Origin: Agroathelia rolfsii
Taxonomy: Eukaryota > Basidiomycota > Agaricomycetes > Amylocorticiales > Amylocorticiaceae
Assembly (NCBI GenBank): GCA_018343915.1
Contig: JABRWF010000007.1
Coordinates: 1,054,001-1,118,000, forward strand
Direction: 5' to 3'
DNA: 64,000 bases
The notes beneath the pieces are model-generated. The model was not told where the DNA came from and searched no databases. It worked only from the letters and a program-made list of their open reading frames with translations. Positions 46,133 through 58,868 of the stretch are shown piece by piece (position 1 is the stretch's first letter; each line of letters starts with the position of its first letter). A program made the translations under genes and the position numbers.

Positions 46133-47416
46133 ATGCCCCCACGGCCATCCCATAAACGCCCAGGATCAGGAGATCCATCCTCATCCAAAACCAAGCCCTC
46201 CTCGTCCCATGCACCAAAAAAGACACGGTTCACCGAACCGGGCGACGACCCCGCCTCGTTCGCAGAGGACGTAGAGGGTGCACTCGAAGATCCCACCACG
46301 AAGCGCAAGCGCGTCAAGACGGAGGGGTACGATTCCGACTCGAGCGACGACGGTGAGGGCGTTGTGTACAGCCGACGGAAGGACCAGGAGAACAAGGACG
46401 GGGCGGGGGAGGACGACGACGACGACGATATGTTTGCCATGGGTGACAAGGAGGACAAGAAGGACGAGCAGAACAGCGCCAAGAAGCCGGAGGAAAAGTT
46501 CCTCAGGCTTGGGGATATTGAAGGGCAGGAGTTCAACGATAACGACGGGTCGGATGCTGACGTCGGCGAAGAGGACACCGAATCAGAGGGCGAGCCCGAG
46601 GATGAGGATGATGCAGAGAGGAGGAAGAAGGCCGGCATGGGCTTCGAGCTCTCGTCGTTCAACATGCGCGAGGAGATGGAGGAGGGAAAATTCTCCGAAG
46701 ATGGCACGTACATCCGCACGTTTGATCCCCATCGTGTGCATGATAAGTGGATGGATGGTGTGGACGAGAAGGAGATGAAGATTGCGCGCAGGCGCAAACG
46801 ACAGCGAGAGCGGGAACAGAAGCTGAAGGAAAAGGCCGAAGAAAAAGAACTACAAGAAGCTGGGGGAAAGCCTGCGCTCGAGATCCAACTACTAGGCAAG
46901 TTGAAAAAGGGTGAAACAGTCTTGGAGGCGCTGCAGAGATTAGGTGCCAAAGCCAAGAAGAACAAATCATCGAAATCGTACGTCGGCTTACGACCTTCTT
47001 CTTATTCTTCATATTGATAAACCCCCTTATATAGATCAAAAACTAAAACTGAAAACCCGTCTGCTGACGCCGAGAAAGCTACCTCAGACATCGACCTGAT
47101 CACCCACCTCGCATCTAATATAATGTCCCTCGGCGACACCGAGATCTACTCCAAAACATACGAGCAAATCGTGCGCTCCGTGCGTGCCTCAGGCGCCGTC
47201 GACGACCCCGACAAATGGGCGCCTCCCTCGGCTGACGTCAAGTACGAGTATAGATGGGACATACCTGACGCGCCCACGGACTTGTTTGGTCCTTTTAGTG
47301 AAGAGGAGCTCTTGTCGTGGTACAAGGCGTCGTATTTCGGCCCTACAGGTGAGAAGGTCAAGGTACGGCCCGTTGGTGGAGAGGAGTGGGCAAGCTGGGA
47401 TCAGGTGTTTGAGTGA
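46133..47416 (+). CDS. LIN1: GYF-domain U5 snRNP protein, Lin1/CD2BP2 family
   Basis: Two exons (46133-46977 and 47035-47416) give 408 aa. The N-terminus has basic and acidic low-complexity stretches (KRKRVKTEGYDSDSSDD). The conserved CD2BP2 centre reads GFELSSFNMREEMEEGKFSE and GTYIRTFDPHRVHDKWMDG. The C-terminal GYF domain has EYRWDIPDAPTDLFGPFSEE followed by LLSWYKASYFG; the usual Trp-Tyr and GPF residues are present. Yeast Lin1 and human CD2BP2/U5-52K associate with U5 snRNP through Prp6 and Prp8 partners. The strong Ser/Asp bias creates a long antisense open frame that is not a gene. Confidence 0.92.
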
Positions 47417-47707
47417 AGATCCTGTGCGGAAGGAGTGTGCGCATTTTTTGGTCGTATTTAATACCTAATTCCAATGTAACATTATAAGTGAATGTCAGAG
47501 AGCTGAGCCGTTTCCAGTAAATGTAATCTCAGACAATGTGGATATGCATCATCGACGACGACGTCGCTAGATTATACATTATTGTTGCGATCAGTATCTA
47601 ACAGTATGAATATTGTAAGAAATAACACTGGGAAGATGGGTACATGAATATGATACAGCTATGCGACCGAAAATGACCAAGTAAAAAAAAAAAAAAAAGC
47701 TTTGTTC

Positions 47708-50700
47708 TCAATGACTAATGTATTGGAAGACATACGAGACCTCCGGCTTGCCAACTTCCGCCCTTAACAAATCATCATGAATATTCCTCAGCGCATCATT
47801 GGTAAAGTGATTCCAACTATAACCACCAGCCAAAGTCAGCCGCCTTAGTAAACAAAAACATCTTCTAAAAAAATGAAGTAACTTACGTGCTCGTATCACC
47901 GTACAACAACGCCGGCGCTTTAAGCATCTGCCGCCCATCCTTGCACCGCTTGCACTTGAATGTCTCGTGCGTCTCACACAGCGTCTTCTCATTGAATAGG
48001 AACAGCTGCCTGAGCATGTCGAGCGAGAAGTGGCGCTCAGCATCTTCCTTCTCGTCTACAACGGAGGACGAGAGGGCTTGTTTTTGGGCTTGTCGTTGGA
48101 AGATCTTTTCTTCGATTGTGCCAGTCGAAATGAAGCGGTAGACGAAGCCTTTTTTTTTTTTTTGTAGGTCAAGGGGCGATCAGATGATTCGAATAAAGGG
48201 AAACTTGAATGTTGGAAATACGTACATTCTTTCTTTTGCCCATCACGCCATACACGAGCCAGAGCCTGCTGGTCCGAGGCTGGATTCCAATCTGTTCGAT
48301 TGCATAGTAAGCAACAAAGAACTAGTAGGCATCACTGGAGGGCGTCCATACCTGGATCGAATAGAATCAATCTATTCGCTCCAATGAGATTGATACCGCA
48401 TCCTCCGGCTTTACTACTGAGCAAGAAAATGAACTCCTTCCCATTCGGGTCGTTGAACTGGTCCACCAGCTTCTGGCGCTTCGTAATGGTCATGGTACCA
48501 TCCAGACGGAAGTAACCATATCTAAAAGAGAATGATAATGAGATGTTTGCTTTCAAACGATCACAAAAGATAAGCTCCTCACTTCCTAGACCTGCACAGC
48601 CTCTCAAACAGATCGAGGGTCTGAGTATAATTGCTGATAAGGACAATCTTGTCATTCGTCTCTGCATGTATGCGCTGTAAGAAGCTAAAAGTCGCCATTA
48701 ATTCAATCGGAATAATTCCAAAGAGCTGGTTGCTTCTCAAACTCACCGATCCAGAACGACAAACTTGCCACCCCATTCACATCTGATGTTCTGACCACCG
48801 CCACCGCCTCGGCTTCTGCTCCCACCGCCATAGCCTTGCTGTTGTTGCCCTACACCTTGGAACCCTTCTGGAATCAGGTTATCCGACCCGCGCAGATCCC
48901 CAGGAAGATCAAGCAGCTCAGGGTGGTTACACAGCTTCTTGAGAATGTTGATCGCTTTAAGGGGTTGCGACTCCGTTCCACGTAAGAGAGCCTTGATTTC
49001 CGGTGAGGAGATGAAAAGCCGGTAGAGCGAAAGCTGGAAGTCGGAAAGACCACAAAACACGACGTGTTCATATTTCACCGGTACTGAATAACAGACAAGT
49101 CAATCACCAAAGGCGGAGGGAATGGAAGGGGTGAACTAGATATACAGTATTTGCTTAAGAGATCGTTCGTCCTTCGAATGATGAACTTGGTCACTAACGA
49201 ACCCAGTTCCTTGAGCTTCTTGTCACTCTCGGCTTTGATCTCGTCACTTGCGGCTGCGTCGCGGCCGCGGATAATGAGATTCTCAAAGTTGCGACGAAAG
49301 TCGCTCTTAGAGCCCAGGAAGTTGGGATTTGCAAAGTTGAGCAGAGCAAAGTATTCTGAAAGGTCGTTCTGTGGTCACAGCCAAACATCAATATCACTCG
49401 TTTTTGAATTATGAGGGTATATTCAGACCTGAATGGGCGTGCCGGTGAGAATGACTCGTCGCTTGACATCTAGACTGTCGAGTGCTTGGAAGGTAAGAGA
49501 ATCTATTATAAGGGGCATGAGATCAAAGCATTGGGCACTATCAAAAGTTTCATTACCAGCATTCTTCAATCGGTGCCCTTCATCACACAAGAGCAAGCCA
49601 ATACTGCAGCCTGCCAGATATGTTGTAAGCGTGCGCAAAGTTTCGTATGATACGATCATTACTAGGTGGCGTTAGTTGGAGGAAATCACTCGTAGATTAT
49701 AAATGCTCACCAGGCTGGGTAACATTTCGACCTCGAGCAGCTACCCACATGGCAACTTTCTCTAGCAGCTCGCTTTTGCCACCTTTGCCATCGACGGCAA
49801 GTGGCGTCAACGTATCCTTTCCGAGCCACTTGACTGTGTGAGGTCGTTGAATGAATATTGTTCGAGGCGTAAGAGGATGCACATACCAAGCTCATTCGCC
49901 CAGTTTTTCACCAAACTAGACGGACAGGCAATGATACACTTCTCAATACTACCTTTACCAGCATGTGGTGATTGTTTGAGCAAGGTCCACATGAGCGCGA
50001 TACACTGCAGGGTCTTTCCGAGGCCCATTTCGTCTGCCATAATGCAGCCGTACTGGTTGGTCTCTATCATGCCTGTGGTGCACTTGTACAAGAACTACCA
50101 TCCATTCACATGTGAGAATGAATCTAGACAGATCTTGAGTGCCACGTACCTTGACACCCTCGATTTGATGCGGCCTCAATATCTTGGACAAACGAGGGTC
50201 AATCACAACCGCGACTTTGGCAGCCTTAGCTTTCTTCTCCTTGTCTTCTCCCAAGAGCATCCTCAAGCTCTTGTGCGGGTTATACATTCCGGCGGTCTTC
50301 TCTTTCGCTTCCTGTGCTGCCTTCTCCTTCGCTTCCTCTTTCTCTCGCTCTTTCCTTTCCTCGTCCGTTTCCCTATCATCTATCGTAGGGTCATACAGCA
50401 CAATTGCATGGTCTTCCATAGGATCGTGCAGCGGCCTGGGAATGACCTTGGCTAATGGCCGCGTACCCAAGGATAAGTTAGACGCCATCACCTGGATGAT
50501 ATTTCCATCCTTTCCCTTCATTTCTGGTAGCGAAAACCGACGATTACTGCTACCAAAGACCTCAGAGAATGGCTTGGGCTTGAAGACAGGGAACTTGGGG
50601 GTCATAGCTAGCAACTCTGCTTCGCCAAATCCTCTATTGTCCATATCCTTCTTTTTCTTCTTTTTGCGATCATCATCGTCGTCATCCGACTCTTCGGCTT

Positions 50701-50863
50701 GCTGTTCTTTGTAGTTCACGCGCTTGCGTTTACGTTGTGGCTGATCACGATCCCTGGTGGTATTGAAGGATGGCGGCCGGAAGGGCTTGAAGACACGTGT
50801 GCTTTCTTGTAATCTGTCGACTGATTTTCCATCTGTAGTCGTGGGGGCGCGGCGTAATAACAT
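47708..50863 (-). CDS. RAD54: DNA translocase Rad54, SNF2 family
   Basis: ATP-driven dsDNA motor that helps Rad51 in homologous recombination. About ten short introns. The start is the ATG at 50863 ([18 protein letters not shown]). A basic N-terminal region ([11 protein letters not shown], run of Lys) precedes the helicase core: [20 protein letters not shown] (Walker A), [21 protein letters not shown] (DEGH box), [20 protein letters not shown], then [58 protein letters not shown] and [12 protein letters not shown]. The C-terminus [19 protein letters not shown] and [10 protein letters not shown] is diagnostic of Rad54 rather than other SNF2 proteins. A Gly/Gln-rich insertion (about 48800-48850) lies after the NHPELL motif. 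Confidence 0.95.
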
Positions 50864-51613
50864 AGATTCGAGGATACGAGGAGATTTTTTTTCTACACAG
50901 GCGGCGTGTGGTGCAGGAAAGAGACGCGATGGAGCGCCACGGGCAACTTACTAATTAGTGCTTGTTTACTTCCGAATAGTGCCTGGATACAGCCACGTGA
51001 CCGCGTTTTCTTGGGCATACACAGCTTAGGTTCAATGTACATTCGTTTGAGATTTCAGGCCTTTTTACGCGACCGCACACCGTTTCTCACATTGCAGTTA
51101 TGGTATCTACTATGGCGAGCCGCCTCTTTCATTCGCTACATCATGATACCACCGCTTCTCACACCAAACATGTGCCCCATACACACTAAACCAATGGCCT
51201 TTCAGGCCTGATGATAGCAATATTAGATGATACCACTATAAACAAATGAATTTTTGTCTATCTAATAAACCGTGATCATCTGTAACGCCTTAGCAAGCCT
51301 TCATTCAACATCCCCCTTCGCACACTCTCACTGATATACCCCTTTAAGATCATGAGTGTAAACTTGTAGTAGTATGGACGGCCAGCAAACAGTCCATACA
51401 TGAAATCACGTAGGGAAAGTAAGTATAGCAAAGCGATCTTCAAGGCGTAAGCTTTAGGCAGAAAGCTGGTTGCCGTGAATGATAAAGTTGTCGTAGAGAC
51501 CTGAGCATGAGTAAGGTAATTACATCTCGGACCCAGCTCATGCGGGTGTCACATAGGTAGACAAGACAAGAGCCTCGCCCCGAAATGTATGAAAGCACCA
51601 GTAGGGGTGTATT
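50864..51613. other. Intergenic, contains dispersed repeat
   Basis: About 750 bp without a supported gene. One copy of a short dispersed repeat is at 51192-51272. The rest is unremarkable. Confidence 0.5.
51192..51272 (+). repeat. Dispersed short repeat, copy 2
   Basis: Contains ATGGCCTTTCAGGCCTGA, CACTATAAACAAAT and GTCTATCTAATA in the same order as the minus strand of 17712-17772. About 20 extra bases separate the first two blocks. Confidence 0.5.
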
Positions 51614-52721
51614 TCACATATCTTCAACGCTCCACTGATGACTCTCTGCTCCTCTCCGTGAACGGGCGTTTTGAGCAGCGAATAGTTTCTTTTCGAAACC
51701 ATTACCTCGGTCTGTTCATGAAGGCCAAGTCAGGAAAAGATTATAAAGGACGCTGTTGCCAAAAGGACATACCAACACCATCCCATCGATAACCTGGCTT
51801 GATTCCAAATCGATTTGGTGGAGGTGGCGGACCTGTATACTCCGGTCTCCGCGGTCCTTTCTTTTTAGATTTCTGGATACACAGTCTCGTTAAGTCAACG
51901 CTCAATGAATGTTATAATCTTCAACGTACCGTGAGGAAGGCTGCCGCTGGGTCATTCCACCTTTCTTGTGCCTTTAAATCCTCGTTAAGATCATTGTCGT
52001 CAATCTGTCTTGAGAACGCCTTTCCACGATTCCTTTCAACCTCCCGTTTTCTTTCTTGCTCTTCTTCTCGCTGAACCAGACCTTTTCCCCACTCCATTTT
52101 TGCTGCTTCCTTCTCCTCCCTCTCACGTTTCTTCCTCGCAGCCTCCGCTCTTTCTGCATTTGTATCAATCTTACGTCCCGAAGAATCACGATATACGGTT
52201 TCTTGTACAGCAGCAATCTCCTCCTGGGTCATTTCCGTCCGCTGGGCGGCCTTCCGTCGCTCTTCTGCAAGTCTACGCTTGCGCATCTCCTCGCCCGTGA
52301 CCAACCCTCTTACGGACCCTGAGTCGGCTTCATCTACAATTTGAGGCTTTTCGTCTTCGGCAGGAGGAGGAGATTCTTCTTTTGCGCCCTCTGCAACGGT
52401 TATCCACCCAGCCGTCGCCCCTCCAGAAGAAGCGTCCTTATCGACCTTGCGCTTCTTGAATGCACGGTCAGAGGCCACAACAGCATCCGTCATGTCGTCG
52501 TCCGCATCATCATCTTGTGTGGGTATTGCGGCACCCCAGCCTGCATCATCGTCTACAATACCGCCTGATTTTGAGCCGGAAGCAGAGGAAGAGGAAGCTG
52601 TTGCCTGTGTAGCTGCGCGCTTGCTCTTCTTTTTCTTTGTGGGTGCAACACGAGACAATATAGCGTCTGCCTTAGGCCCAGACATGTATTTTTCGGCGAG
52701 ATATGCTTGCATAGAAGACAT
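51614..52721 (-). CDS. BUD13: Pre-mRNA splicing factor Bud13 (RES complex)
   Basis: Exons 51930-52721, 51773-51872 and 51614-51711 give 329 aa. It starts [20 protein letters not shown] charged, helical centre follows, with [20 protein letters not shown] and a Lys/Arg/Glu-rich coil, then [16 protein letters not shown]. The C-terminal hallmark is [20 protein letters not shown] and WDGVDRGNGFE, the segment Bud13 uses for contact with Snu17/Ist3. The RES complex (Bud13, Pml1, Snu17) promotes early spliceosome activation and nuclear retention of unspliced RNA. Length is close to the family norm. Confidence 0.95.
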
Positions 52722-52943
52722 AGTAGCTAGATGGGATATGAGCAAGAAACCACTAAGAGTAGTCAGAGTCGCCGGAGCACTTGAAAGTAACGAGCAAAGT
52801 CAATTGCTTCTCTTGATTTACTTCCGTAATAATGGGAAGCGCCGGCCCGCATGTCGTCATTGCCAAAGGCGGCATTTCTGACAAACACTGGCGCACTACA
52901 CTCACTGCCTGTAACTCACTGCATCTTCTTTTCAAGCTACAAA

Positions 52944-54339
52944 ATGGCTCCCATAAGGCTAAGGCACCCAGCGGGTGTATCTACGCTTCAGGTCGACGTC
53001 GATAACGCCACAGTCCTCGATTTGCTGCAAGAGATTCATGCCGTCACCCAGATCTTGCCTTCTCAGCAGGAACGTAAGTGTTGTGTCTTGAGTGGGAAAA
53101 GACGTCTAGAATGTACATTTCTGTTGTAGTGAAGACAGGATACCCTCCCAAGACGCTTCACCTGGAGCCCGAGCTACCGTTGTCGAGTCTTGGATTAGAG
53201 AAGGGGGCACAAATCATTGTCAACCAAAAGATCGATGGATCGTCTCGGCTTGCTGGCACTACCGGTGCTCCGTCCACAGCTTCATCTCGTCCATCCCAGA
53301 GACAGCAGCCTCAGCCTCAGCCTCAGTCCGGTACATCTTCTTCTCTGGCACCTCAAGTTATTTCACCTTCCCCGTCTTCAAGAGGTCCTGATCATGTAGA
53401 GACTGCTGATGGTAGTGTGCTCGTGCATAGAGTAAGTTAGTACATCACACAGTATATATCCACCAAGAACGTTGACGGGTTTTAGATCGTTCCGGATGAC
53501 AACTCATGCCTCTTCTCGTCGGTAGCTATCGTTTTCGAACAAGATATTTCACGAGCACAGCAAATACGTCGCAGTAAGCAAATCTACTGAAGTATATCAT
53601 GAGTCTATGCGCGTAAGAAAATTGAATCTGGCCAACAGTCGTAGCTGATGAAATAAAAAAGGACGCGGGTAATACGTATAATGAGGCTATCCTAGGCAGA
53701 CCCGTGGACGACTACATCGCAACTATCCTCAAACCATCTACATGGGGTGGTGCGATCGAGCTCGCTGTACTTGCAAACCATTATAACACAGAGATAGCAT
53801 CCATCGACATTGAGACAGGCCGTATAGACCACTTCACACCGACTGGACCAGATAGCGGTAATAGGTCAATAAGGTTTCTAGTTGTTGCATGAAAGCCAGA
53901 TTTTATAACCGAGTGTTTGATAGATGCCTGCTGCTTTACTCGGGTATCCATTATGACGCTGCGACGCTGACTCCGATGGTTGATGCGCCTCCCGAATGGC
54001 ATCAGACTTTGTTCCCTGTCGGTCAATTTCACTTTTAGTAGATATATGCTTGATTATAAATAACGGTACTGTGATAGGTTGTCTCTTCCGACCCCTCTTC
54101 AGATTCAGTTCTTGCTGCTGGGAAGAAATTAGCAGATATCTTGCGAAGCAAGAAAGCATACACTAATACCGCAACGTTTGATCTTAAATGCGAGGTATGC
54201 ACAACTTAACTGACGAAGGCTATCTCCGACTGTTAATTATCATCGCTTTTTTTAGCAATGTGGGCAAGGTCTGAAAGGCGAAAAAGAGGCTCGAAAACAT
54301 GCCGAACAAACAGGACACACACGCTTTGGAGAATACTGA
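52944..54339 (+). CDS. OTU1: OTU-family deubiquitinase Otu1/YOD1
   Basis: Cysteine protease that works with the Cdc48/p97 ATPase in ERAD. Exons begin 52944-53073, 53130-53431, 53486-53573, with later exons to the stop at 54339; seven exons in all, about 330 aa. The N-terminal UBX-like domain is MAPIRLRHPAGVSTLQVDVD with KTGYPPKTLHLEP. A Ser/Gln/Pro linker follows. The OTU core has PDDNSCLFSSVAIVF (catalytic Asp and Cys), DDYIATILKPSTWGGAIELA, and after splicing LYSGIHYDA (catalytic His). A C2H2 zinc finger (CGQGLKGEKEARKHAEQTGH) closes the protein, as in human YOD1. It is convergent with the sugar transporter, 127 bp between stops. Confidence 0.94.
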
Positions 54340-54466
54340 GAATGTATGCACTGGGAGGCGGCTTATCCTGTATCCTTCTATATACACATTCAATGTAAAA
54401 GAAGTAATATCTGTCAATTGTAGGGACCTTCGCTTCTCAAGGGCTATCCGACATCGTCGGTCGCAA

Positions 54467-56500
54467 TCAGGAGATTGGAAGCTGCACCGGTGTTGCATGC
54501 GAAAGAACCGGCATCGTCGCCAACAGGTCATTGAGTTCGATCTCTTCGCTCGTACCGATGTTCTGCCTCTGCCGGCGAGCAAACCCACCGATGAAGGAAC
54601 TCCGCTGAGAGACGATCTTGCGCCATGGGCTGACGTCAAACAAGGTCCCTACTTCTTCCAAGCTCATACCACGCGATTCGGGCTGGAATGCGAGGCACAC
54701 GAATGCAGTCAGAAGCGCACAGCCGCCAAAGAGGAAGTATGCTCCGAAGCTTGAACGTGCAAGGAGGATTGGGGTGGAGAACGCGACGGTCCAGTTCACG
54801 GACTGTTTCCGCAAAGAATGATTATCATTAGGAAAAAGAAAGGATAGGTGGAATAAGAGAAAGAGAAAACGAACCCAGTTACTAAATTGCGCTAGACTCG
54901 ATGCTGCTGCGCGCGTTTTCATCGGTTGAATCTCCGTACAGTATGTACGACATACAATGGCCCAAGTAAGGCCAAAAGCTACTACAAAGATGTAGATCAA
55001 GCCGATGATGGCGTAGCGCCCTCCCCGCGTGTTATTGAGATGTGAGGCATATATACTACCGATGAGTAACATGGTCGTTGCGATGGCAGATCCGCCTGTT
55101 ATCGTCGTGGTTCGGCGTCCCCCTATAGCAATACAATCAGTTATGAAGTAGCTTTGATCTATGAGTAGTATAGCAGACTGACACTTCTCCGCATACATAA
55201 GGGCGAAAATGGTGACTGCGATGTTCAGTAAAGCAGAGACACCAGATGCCAGGAATGATGCCTCTGTGGACGATAGGCCTGCTTGGGTGAATAATACAGG
55301 TGCATACTGCATTACCTTGTAATCAGTACTTGCCAGATGAAAATGATAAATAAAATATGAGCATACGTATAATACACCGTCAATTCCACTAGCCTTTTGT
55401 ATGCCTCTCAGTCAATAGTTTGTAACAAGAAGACAAGCAACTAACCTGCTGCATGCCCATGATGAAAGCAGCGAGCAGAGCCTGCTTCCTTGCATCGCGT
55501 GCCATAAGGTTTTTCACCACTGTTTTCCATCCAGACCGCTCCGACGCAAGTCTAGCATCTGTAACCTCGTCGCGCTGCACGGTTTCCATTTCCTTCTCAG
55601 ACTCAGTGGGCGAGAAGCCCAACTTTGCCCATGCTACGCGGGCTTCGTCATCTCTACCTACATGGCGCAACCACCGGGGAGAATGTGGCAGGAAATGCGA
55701 ACCAATGGAATAGATGGAAGCGACGACGACTTGGCAGATGAAGGGAAGCCGCCACTGTAGTGAGCTGTTGATGTGTGTTGTTCCATAGCAGACGAAGTAG
55801 CCTGAAGATCCAGTTTAGATATATACACACATATGCGAGTAGGCAAATAAGGATAATTGCTTTACCTGTAGCAATGCCAATTGTTGTGAATAACTGCATG
55901 ATACACGAAAGCCTTGCACGAATGGAAGAGGGTGCGATTTCCATCTAGACCAGGCCATGTCAGAATATAAACCATTCCTTAATAGAAAATATTGACGTAC
56001 GATGTACACGCTAGAAGTAGAGTAAAATAGACCTTCTCCTATGCCGGCCAAGCATCGACCTACGAACAGCTGTGCCAGCGAGAAAGAGGTACATTCGATG
56101 ACTGATCCAGCAGCAAAAATAGCGGCGCCGAATGCAAATGTACGCGTGCGGGAGATGCGGTCTGACAAGTGCCCTCCGGCGAGAGAGGCACATGCTGCAG
56201 GGATTAAAATAGATGATACGATTAGACCATGGAGCATAGAAGAGATGGGATCGAATTGTTTCTTGAATTCGGCCATGACTGTCACTGGGCCAATAGACCC
56301 TAGGAAAAGGCATCAGTAAAACAGATGCACAGGGATTTTCCAAGTCCTGATATGAGTTACTTACCTGTATCAAAGCCGAAGAGAAATCCAGAGATGGATG
56401 CGAAGCTAACATACCAAACATATGGATGGCGTAGCCCACTGAGTTTACCGTGGAGCCAGTGGTTCGTTATGGCGTAACGATTTGTGTTCCCCTGATCCAT
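54467..56500 (-). CDS. MFS sugar transporter (sugar porter family)
   Basis: Twelve-helix plasma-membrane permease, probably proton-coupled uptake of a hexose or related sugar. About eight introns. It starts MDQGNTNRYAITNHWLHG. Signature pieces are SISGFLFGFDTGSIGPVTV (helix 1), GGHLSDRISRTRTFAFGA (loop 2-3), FVGRCLAGIGEGLFYSTSSV with EIAPSSIRARL, the cytoplasmic LPHSPRWLRHVGRDDEARVA, IMGMQQASGIDGVLYYAPVL (helix 7), and PESRGMSLEEVGTLFD after helix 12. The helix-7 QQASGIDGVLYY differs from the QQxxGxNxxxYY of hexose transporters and is closer to quinate or disaccharide-type members, so the substrate is open. Confidence 0.9.
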
Positions 56501-57166
56501 GCTTGCTTGCAATATGACCACTGACCTGAATTAAAGTCATTAGTACATTAGTATTTTAAGTTGGCGCGAAGCTCCAGTTATAAGCTTCTGCTTGCCTTTG
56601 GCAAAGATCCTATACAAGCCCAAGATGGCACCTGGAGTTGTCCAGTTGGGTTTATATATTGAATAAAGAAAATGACTCAGTCATTAGTCTATTACATATA
56701 GGCGTAACCGATGCATCCCATGACCAGTCAGCGACATGGACATTAGGCGGTATCAAATTGGGTTTTAACCAAATTGGATCCAATCAGAACAAGAAAACCA
56801 TCGGGCCGTATACATGGGGAGCATCATAATTTGCCGCGGCGGCGGCGACTTGATTCTACTCTAAGCGTTGGAGGGTCTTTATGATGGGGCACATGGTCAA
56901 AATATTAATTTCTGTTCATAATCGAATCAACTTTCTGGGTTGAATTTCATGATCAAGGGCAAAGTATGACGAAACAAATGGTTGTTTGAGGCTCAAGCCG
57001 GATTCATGCAACCAGATATCCGAGCAATTGCGGAAAGATCTAACACTTCCGAGTCGATTCGGCAAATGATCATTGAAGCTACTGTAGTGAAGCATCTTTG
57101 CCGGCATATTCACTTATGTATATTTGCTATTCATATTAAATAGATGATACTAAATATCCATGTCAC
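56501..57166. other. Intergenic
   Basis: About 670 bp, AT-rich, between the transporter start and the AP endonuclease stop. No gene recognised. Confidence 0.5.
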
Positions 57167-58639
57167 TCATAGAGGTCCTTCTATTTCCATTACAAGGGGA
57201 GTGTGGTCAGAAGCTCCATAAATTTCACTGCGAATTTCACACATCTTGACCTTGTCCACAATCCGCTCACTGACAACGACTAAGGGTTCATCAGTAAAAA
57301 GCGATATATTGAGATATCATCGGACTTACACATGTCTATCCTCCATCCTATCCCTTTGGCTCGACAGTTAAATCGATACGAAAAGTAGGTGTAGTGATGC
57401 TCCTTTGGATGGAACTTAGTTCTCCAAACGTCGACAAACTTGCTTGTCTCATCCGAGCCTTCAGGAGGAGTCAAAATGTTCTTAAACGCAGTCGTTTCGG
57501 CTTCTGTATACCCTGCCGTTTTATTCCAGTTTCGTTTTGCATTCGCTAAATCTGTTAAAATGTGTTAGTACTTTTCAATGATTGGAATGGGTAAGTAGAG
57601 ACCAATCTCAGTGGGCGCTACGTTCAAGTCACCAGTCCAAATAACCGGTTTCTTCTTGTCGAGATCGCGTATATAAGTCTCGAAATGCTTATTCCATTCA
57701 TTCTTGGCCCCCAATGTCTATAAATAATTTTAGTACCTGGCTATGATGGGTGTTTGGTGCTGATCACCTTAAGTCCTTCACCGGCATTGACAACGTAGGT
57801 TCCGATAATATAGTGCTGCAGTAACAAGTCAACAACAAAATATTTGAGAAACATTTTAATCACATACGTTCTCGAATTCCAGTGTGACAATCCGACCCTT
57901 GAATATTGATGGGTCAGGATGCCCAGGTAGTGTCTTGTCTACAGACATAGGCTCATGCTTGCATAAAATAGCCGTTCCTGCTATATTGGTTCAAGGAAGC
58001 GTCGATTTTTATGGCAACAGATTACCTACAGTAACCTTTTTTCTCTGCAAATGCCCAATATTGATAAGGGAATTTGGCCTTGAGCGCGGGATCTACTGGC
58101 TCGTTGTTGACCTTGGTCTCAGTCAAGACCAAGATATCTGGATCTTCGGCATCAACATAAGATTTAAAGCCCTGCTCCAAGGTTTGTAAACATAACACAT
58201 GATAGTATACAACAATGTATGGCACCTTCTTAGACGCTGCTGCTAGCCCACAGATATTCCATGCCGCTATACGAATCGTATTTGACACTTTGGCCGGGAA
58301 CGAAATAGACGACGGCAGGCCTTTATTGGTTGGTTGGCCATTTGCAGCCAAAACATTTCCGGTAGAAACGCTATTCGAGGTAGAGGCAGAAGCGCTCTCG
58401 TTCGCAGAGGTAGCCTTGGCTTTCCCATTGGCTGTGGATTTGCTCTTTTTTGTGGCTGGTGTCACGATAGACTCGTCATCTGAGTCGCGAGCTACTGCTT
58501 TCCTTTTGGAGCCAGATGCTGGCATAGTCAAAAAACGCGTGAATGTAATAGAGGGTTGCTGTAAGACGCGTCGAAATACCAGCGTGTGGATACGAAGATG
58601 TCTTAATGATGCACTCGGCTTGATGCAGGCGCGTAGCAT
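57167..58639 (-). CDS. AP endonuclease, exonuclease III family (APE1-like)
   Basis: Cuts DNA at abasic sites in base excision repair. Around six introns, about 380 aa. Catalytic motifs are all visible: IRIAAWNICGLAA, DPDILVLTETKV (metal-binding Glu), KPVIWTGDLNVAPTEIDLAN (Asp/Asn), GWRIDM and YGASDHTPLVMEI (catalytic His). From the ATG at 58639 the N-terminus (MLRACIKPSASLRHLRIHTL) is Arg-rich and acid-free like a mitochondrial presequence. An in-frame ATG at 58525 begins MPASGSKRKAVARDSDDES, followed by PATKKSKS, a likely nuclear signal. Alternative starts would give mitochondrial and nuclear forms. The length suggests an APE1-type enzyme, not the longer Apn2. Confidence 0.92.
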
Positions 58640-58868
58640 GGTTAATGGTGCTTAGGTAATGCCATTTTCGATAACTCGATCACATGATTTAAAGCAGCTT
58701 TGCACTTTTCGAAGTCATTCTGTTAGTCCCTCAAACGCCCCTGCCAGTGCAGTCCTTGGACGGACTCAGGCCATTGCTCAAGAGACCCCGAGCATCCTTT
58801 GAGGTCAAGGCCAATCACGGACCTCAAAGACTTTTTATCCTAAACAATCACCACAACCGTTGTCTGCT

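Noticed and set aside
46105..46965. 286-codon Ser-rich open frame antisense to LIN1
   Set aside because: It mirrors the Asp/Glu/Lys-rich repeats of LIN1 on the other strand, has no domain, and lies entirely within a well-supported gene.
50184..50714. 176-codon Ser/Phe-rich open frame antisense to RAD54
   Set aside because: It is a by-product of the Lys/Asp-rich RAD54 N-terminus; no coding features.
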